Positions 60,023 through 64,000 of a stretch of 64,000 nucleotides of DNA are shown piece after piece. Source of the DNA: an uncultured Clostridia bacterium (lineage in GTDB: Bacteria; Bacillota; Clostridia; Oscillospirales; Acutalibacteraceae); NCBI GenBank assembly GCA_947623175.1, contig CANQGK010000005.1:1-64000 (forward strand). Reading direction: 5' to 3'. The position numbers and the translations under genes are program-made. Position 1 is the stretch's first letter. Every line of letters begins with the position of its first letter. The notes under the pieces are model-generated. The model was given only the letters and a program-made list of their open reading frames with translations. It was not told where the DNA came from and ran no database searches.

Positions 60023-60661
60023 TTTTTCATCTTCGGTTACATCCTCGACAGTTCCCTGCCAGATGACCGTTAAAACGCCGGTTTTTACCGAAACCTCGGC
60101 GGGCTTGCCGGTAAATTCGTTGCTTACCCCTATGGGAAAATCAAATCCCACCTCGGCATTATCCAATTTGTACGAAAGACCTTTAAGGGTAACGCCCGTC
60201 GCCCGCGTCTTTGCGGAAAAGAGCGATATATTTCCCTTTGCGCCTTTTTTGAACTTAAGCTTTCCGTTTTTTAACGCGGTAATACAAAAATCATCGGCGC
60301 AGATATACCCCCTGCCGCCCCTTTCGGCGATATAATTCAAGGTCTGTATATTGGCTAAAGTATGATCGAGTCTGCCGCCGGTACAGCCGTAAATGATAAA
60401 CCTTTTAAATCCTCTTGCAAGCCCCGTTTTTACCGCCAGCATGGTATCGGTATCGTCCTTGCGGACGGCATGCTTTATTATTTCAATATTTTCGGGGATA
60501 AATCCCAACGAGTCAAAATCCCCAAGACAGAGGTCGGGCGTTATATTAAGCCTTAACGCCTTGCCGTACCCCGCGTCGGCGGCGATCACAAGATCGTCCT
60601 CTGCCTTTTTAAAGTCCTTCGGGAACCCCTCCGCCGCGGAAAATATATAACAGGTTTTCAA
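60020..60661 (-). CDS. thiN: thiamine diphosphokinase
   Basis: 213 residues. 'VIAADAGYGKAL', 'CLGDFDSLG', 'KDDTDTMLAVKTGL', 'YGCTGGRLDHTLAN' and a C-terminal 'GVSNEFTGKPAEV' are the TPK signature. It transfers pyrophosphate from ATP to thiamine. The start is TTG 60661; no ATG fits. No TPP riboswitch is seen upstream. Confidence 0.94.
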   Translation of the reverse strand: MKTCYIFSAAEGFPKDFKKAEDDLVIAADAGYGKALRLNITPDLCLGDFDSLGFIPENIEIIKHAVRKDDTDTMLAVKTGLARGFKRFIIYGCTGGRLDHTLANIQTLNYIAERGGRGYICADDFCITALKNGKLKFKKGAKGNISLFSAKTRATGVTLKGLSYKLDNAEVGFDFPIGVSNEFTGKPAEVSVKTGVLTVIWQGTVEDVTEDEK

Positions 60662-60788
60662 AAAGTACCACTTCTTTTGTTTTTTCTTATATTCTATTTA
60701 AAAAAATGCCGTAAGTCAATATTAAACTCTTGAATTAACTCTTTTATTATAGTATAATTAATAAAAATATTATTAAAGGATTTTGCTT

Positions 60789-61760
60789 ATGAATTTCACT
60801 CCTGTAGACAATAACGGTCTTGTAGACGGATTTTGCATAATCAAGAGCATCGATAAAAAGACCTCGTCAAAGGGCGACGCCTATCTTGACATGATGCTCG
60901 GCGACAGCGACGGCGAGATAAACGCAAAGCTTTGGCGGTATTCGAAGGAACAGCATGGCGAGTATACCGTAAACGCGCTTGTGAAAATACGCGGTATAAT
61001 ATCTCAATACAATGGTACCGACCAGCTTAAAATCGAGCGTATACGCCCCGTTATGCCGGAGGACGGCGTCAATATTTCGGATTACGTCAAAACCGCCGCT
61101 TATTCGGGAGAGCGCATGTACAACGAGCTTTTGAATATCGCAAACGGCTTTAAGGACGAGGAGCTTCGCAAAATAGTTACCGCCATTTTAACCGACAACC
61201 GGTTAAGACTGCTCTATTGGCCCGCGGCGTTCAAGCTTCACCACGCCATGAACGGCGGACTGCTGCTGCACACCCTATCGGTCGTGCGCTTAGCCCAAAA
61301 CGTATGCAAAATTTATCCCTTTGCCGACGAGGAGCTTTTGATATCCGGCGCCGTGCTTCACGATATAGCGAAGCTCAGCGAATTTGAGGTCGCCGATACG
61401 GGCATTGCAACCGGATATTCCGTAGAGGGCAATCTGCTGGGGCACCTCGCCATGGGAGCCATGGTTATAGAAGGATACGCCGAAAAGCTCGGTATAAGCC
61501 GCCGAACCGCAATGCTTCTCGAGCATATGTGCTTGTCTCATCACGGCGAACCCGAATACGGCGCCGCGGTAAGACCGATGTTTCTCGAGGCGGAGCTTTT
61601 GAGCGAGCTTGACCTTATGGACTCGCGCGTTTTCGAAATGCGCGAAGCCGCCGCCGCGGTAAACAAAGACGATTTTACGGCAAGAATATGGGCTATGGAT
61701 AACCGTAAAATTTTTAACCACGGCAGAAAAAATTTGAATAACGAGCCCGAATTATTTTAA
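60789..61760 (+). CDS. yhaM: YhaM-type 3'-5' exoribonuclease (OB-fold plus HD domain)
   Basis: 323 residues. An OB-fold of about 90 residues ('GDAYLDMMLGDSDGEINAKL', 'VKIRGIISQYNGTDQLKIER') is followed by an HD phosphohydrolase domain with 'HHAMNGGLLLHTLSVVRLA' and 'SGAVLHDIAKLSEF' (H...HD), then 'LEHMCLSHHGEPEYG'. YhaM/CbfI shortens RNA from the 3' end. ATG 60789 is preferred to the TTG at 60783. Confidence 0.92.
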   Translation: MNFTPVDNNGLVDGFCIIKSIDKKTSSKGDAYLDMMLGDSDGEINAKLWRYSKEQHGEYTVNALVKIRGIISQYNGTDQLKIERIRPVMPEDGVNISDYVKTAAYSGERMYNELLNIANGFKDEELRKIVTAILTDNRLRLLYWPAAFKLHHAMNGGLLLHTLSVVRLAQNVCKIYPFADEELLISGAVLHDIAKLSEFEVADTGIATGYSVEGNLLGHLAMGAMVIEGYAEKLGISRRTAMLLEHMCLSHHGEPEYGAAVRPMFLEAELLSELDLMDSRVFEMREAAAAVNKDDFTARIWAMDNRKIFNHGRKNLNNEPELF

Positions 61761-61797
61761 CAATATTATTGAATTTAATATAAAGGATTGATAAATT

Positions 61798-61998
61798 ATG
61801 AAAATCACAAAAGACATGCTTATAGGCGACGTACTCGATATCGATACCGGCTGTGCGGAATATTTCTTTGAAATAGGTATGCACTGTCTCGGCTGTCCTT
61901 CCTCGCGCGGCGAAACGATAGCTCAGGCGTGCGCCGTTCACGGTACCGACTGCGACGTACTTGTCGAAAAATTAAACAAATATTTCGAAAACAAGTAA
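61798..61998 (+). CDS. DUF1858 domain protein
   Basis: 66 residues. 'DMLIGDVLDIDTGCAEYFFE' and 'GMHCLGCPSSRGETIAQACA' are the DUF1858 pattern, with a CxxC-like pair (C30-x2-C33 region) that may bind a metal or cluster. Its function is unknown. The stop overlaps the trmK start (TAATG), so the two are coupled. Confidence 0.9.
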   Translation: MKITKDMLIGDVLDIDTGCAEYFFEIGMHCLGCPSSRGETIAQACAVHGTDCDVLVEKLNKYFENK

Positions 61999-62693
61999 TG
62001 CCCGCTTTAAGTAAACGGCTTGTTTGCATATCGGAGCTTGTAAAAACGGGCGCCGCCGTTTGCGACGTCGGCACCGACCACGCTTATCTCGCGATAGAGC
62101 TTGCGAAAAGCGGCAAAGCGAAATACGTGATCGCCGTCGACAAGAACGAAAAGCCGCTTCATAACGCCCAAAGAAATTTGAGCCTTGCCGGAGTGAAAAA
62201 TATCGAGCTTCGCCTCTGCGACGGGCTTTCGGGCGTAAGTCGGGGCGAAGTCGATACGGTTATTATTGCCGGTATGGGCGGAGAGGTAATATCGGGGATT
62301 TTGGAAAGAGGCGGCTTTGTCGCCGCCGAAAAGGGCGTAACCCTTATTCTTCAACCCACTACCTCCCCCGAATTTTTGCGCCGTTTTTTATACTCGAACG
62401 GCTACGAAATTTTAAAAGAAGTGCCGGTATGCGATAATAATAAGCTCTATTCGGTAATGCTTGTAAAGTATACGGGCGAAAGTGCGGAAATGCCCGAAAG
62501 CTTTTATTATATCGGAAAAACCGAGCCTTCGAGTGAAGCGGGGCTTTTATACATAAAAAAACAGCTGGCGCGCTGCAAAAGCTGTATGGACGGTATGGAA
62601 GGCATACCCGAAAAGCGGGCGGAATTTTTACAAAACCGCTGCGCGTATTTCGGGATAAAAAAGTATTTGGAGTCCTTTGAAAATGGCATTTGA
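61998..62693 (+). CDS. trmK: tRNA (adenine-22-N1)-methyltransferase
   Basis: 231 residues. 'AVCDVGTDHAYLAIELAKSG' (AdoMet motif I), 'VIAVDKNEKPLHNAQRNLSL', 'IIAGMGGEVISGIL' and 'LILQPTTSPEFLRRFL' are the TrmK signature; a C-terminal coiled helical part completes it. It methylates A22 in the tRNA D-loop region. ATG 61998 shares a base with the DUF1858 stop. Confidence 0.93.
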   Translation: MPALSKRLVCISELVKTGAAVCDVGTDHAYLAIELAKSGKAKYVIAVDKNEKPLHNAQRNLSLAGVKNIELRLCDGLSGVSRGEVDTVIIAGMGGEVISGILERGGFVAAEKGVTLILQPTTSPEFLRRFLYSNGYEILKEVPVCDNNKLYSVMLVKYTGESAEMPESFYYIGKTEPSSEAGLLYIKKQLARCKSCMDGMEGIPEKRAEFLQNRCAYFGIKKYLESFENGI

Positions 62694-64000
62694 CGGTGTG
62701 TTTTTATATAAAACCGCTAATGAGATCGGCGAAGCTTTAAATTCACATATCGATAAAATCTACATGCCCTCGCGCGACGAGCTGGTGCTTTTGCTTCGCA
62801 AAAAAGGCTTCGCAAAGCGGCTTTTGATAAGCGTAAAGCCCGGGTATTCGCGGATCCATTTCACCGAAAACCGGTACGAAAATCCCGCCGCTCCCCCTAA
62901 TTTTTGCATGCTCCTGCGAAAGTATCTCTCCTCCGCGAGGCTTACGGCGATTACACAGCCCGGTTTCGAAAGAATAATCGAGCTTCATTTTACCTCCTTT
63001 AACGAATTGGGCGACTGCGTAAATCTTCGCCTTATCTGCGAGCTTATAGGCAATCGCGCAAACGTTATTTTGGTAAACGGCGAGGGCAAAATCACGGATT
63101 CCCTGCGACACAGCGACGTCGAAACGGCTGCCCGCCTTATTTTACCGGGCGCTTTGTACGAATATCCCGCAAGGCAGGAGCGGCAGAACCTGCTCTCGTG
63201 CAATATAAGCGAGGTTTGTAAAAAGCTCGCCTTATCTTCCGATAATTTGCCGAAAGCGCTGCTTTGCGAATTTGACGGATTTTCGCCCCTTGTTTGCAGG
63301 GAGATCGAATTTAAAGCGGGCAGGCTTTTGAGCTCCGGCGCGGCGGACGATTCGGAAAGTGCCTTAAATACCGCGCTAAGTGACCTTAAAAGCCTTATTT
63401 CGGGCAAATCCGAGCCCTGCATAGTATACGGAGACGACGGCGCGCCGCTCGAATTTTCGTATACGAATATAGAGCAGTACGGCGGCTATAAAAAACAGCG
63501 ATTTGACAGCATTTCCGCCCTTTTGGACGCCTTTTACGGCGAACGCGACAACGCCTTGCGAATAAACGCCGCCGCCCGAGATATCGTGCGGCTTATAACG
63601 AATTTAAAATCACGTACCGAAAAGAAATTGGCATTACGGCTTACCGAGCTTAAAAATTGCGAAAACCGCGACACGCTGAGAATTTACGGCGAGCTTTTAA
63701 AAGCCAATCTTCATAATATTCCGAACGGCGCTTCGCAAGCTTTAGTGGAGAATTATTACGACGAGAACTTAAGCAAAATAAAAATTCCGCTTGATCCCGC
63801 CCTTTCGCCCGCCAAAAACGCCGAAAAATATTTTAAAGAGTATAAAAAAACCTATACCGCCGAGCAAACCCTTACCGCCCTTACCGAAAACGACCGCGCC
63901 GAGCTTATTTATTTTGAGTCGGTGCTTGACAGTATTTCGCGCTGTGCGACGCTTTCCGAGCTTGAGGAAATCCGCAGAGAGCTCGGCGACGCCGGATATA
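62683..64000 (+). CDS. rqcH: Rqc2/FbpA (NFACT) ribosome quality-control protein (partial)
   Basis: Opens at ATG 62683, overlapping the trmK end by 11 bases, and runs beyond the window (about 439 codons visible). 'MAFDGVFLYKTANEI' and 'HFTSFNELGDCVNLRLICEL'-type NFACT-N sequence are followed by the long helical HhH/coiled-coil region. RqcH binds stalled 50S-peptidyl-tRNA and adds an Ala tail; homologues were first described as fibronectin-binding proteins. The C-terminal NFACT-R domain is not in view. Confidence 0.92.
   Translation, partial: MAFDGVFLYKTANEIGEALNSHIDKIYMPSRDELVLLLRKKGFAKRLLISVKPGYSRIHFTENRYENPAAPPNFCMLLRKYLSSARLTAITQPGFERIIELHFTSFNELGDCVNLRLICELIGNRANVILVNGEGKITDSLRHSDVETAARLILPGALYEYPARQERQNLLSCNISEVCKKLALSSDNLPKALLCEFDGFSPLVCREIEFKAGRLLSSGAADDSESALNTALSDLKSLISGKSEPCIVYGDDGAPLEFSYTNIEQYGGYKKQRFDSISALLDAFYGERDNALRINAAARDIVRLITNLKSRTEKKLALRLTELKNCENRDTLRIYGELLKANLHNIPNGASQALVENYYDENLSKIKIPLDPALSPAKNAEKYFKEYKKTYTAEQTLTALTENDRAELIYFESVLDSISRCATLSELEEIRRELGDAGY

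Noticed and set aside
60662..60788. TPP riboswitch expected near thiN
   Set aside because: None of the conserved THI-box sequence is seen on either strand.
1..64000. CRISPR array or complete prophage
   Set aside because: No regularly spaced repeats, cas genes, or phage capsid, terminase or portal genes were seen; DUF5131 alone is not evidence of a prophage.

Overview
The window reads as a chromosomal segment of an endospore-forming, anaerobic, fermentative Firmicute of class Clostridia. My guess is an Oscillospiraceae/Ruminococcaceae-like gut species. The evidence is both dipicolinate synthase subunits (dpaA, dpaB), indolepyruvate:ferredoxin oxidoreductase, fermentative D-lactate dehydrogenase, part of a bacterial microcompartment locus, many AGGAGG-type ribosome binding sites, several TTG starts and standard sigma-A promoters with 17-base spacers. 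Genus and species are inference.

Layout. 1-3832: an HxlR-type regulator, then a four-gene operon: flavin/ferredoxin protein, zinc macrodomain hydrolase, class M sirtuin (SirTM) and a radical-SAM DUF5131 protein. 3844-13818: AraC regulator, mscL, nagA with a nucleotidyltransferase, GT2 glycosyltransferase, AlaX-like editing protein, murC, cca, dpaA and dpaB. 14049-21108: a tyrosine recombinase, a promoter-bearing DNA segment bounded by inverted 26-bp palindromic sites, and a five-gene D-alanylation-like operon (adenylating enzyme, carrier protein, BtrK-like PLP decarboxylase, MBOAT, SGNH/DltD-like protein). I consider this the most interesting system in the window: a probable phase-variable cell-surface acylation system, shown here in the ON orientation. 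21198-27024: orphan RelB-type antitoxin, surface cysteine peptidase, nth, PfoR-like transporter, D-LDH, histidine phosphatase and ruvX.

27474-34439: tRNA-Pro(TGG) and an approximately 6.9-kb island inserted in its 3' end, bounded by a 41-bp direct repeat. The island carries fic, res, a small gene and mod (type III-like restriction-modification) and has no recognisable integrase. 34618-39716: an ABC exporter with both permease genes broken by copies of one approximately 270-bp MITE, beside an ECF sigma/anti-sigma-like pair. 39876-44664: a GH2 glycosidase and a partial microcompartment locus (pduL, one BMC-H shell protein, a GlcG/HbpS protein and a class II aldolase with a C-terminal encapsulation-like tail). 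44931-48900: iorB, iorA and an acyl-CoA synthetase. 49020-56695: GH25 lysozyme-like lipoprotein, sodium:solute symporter, pth and mfd. 56865-64000: a second ECF sigma/anti-sigma-like pair, an unknown protein, an XRE regulator, thiN, yhaM-type exonuclease, DUF1858 protein, trmK and the start of rqcH.

Two dispersed repeat families occur. One is a 45-75 bp palindrome that serves as terminator at four gene ends. The other is the MITE, with two full copies and two short end-like relics. No CRISPR array, rRNA or metabolite riboswitch was recognised.
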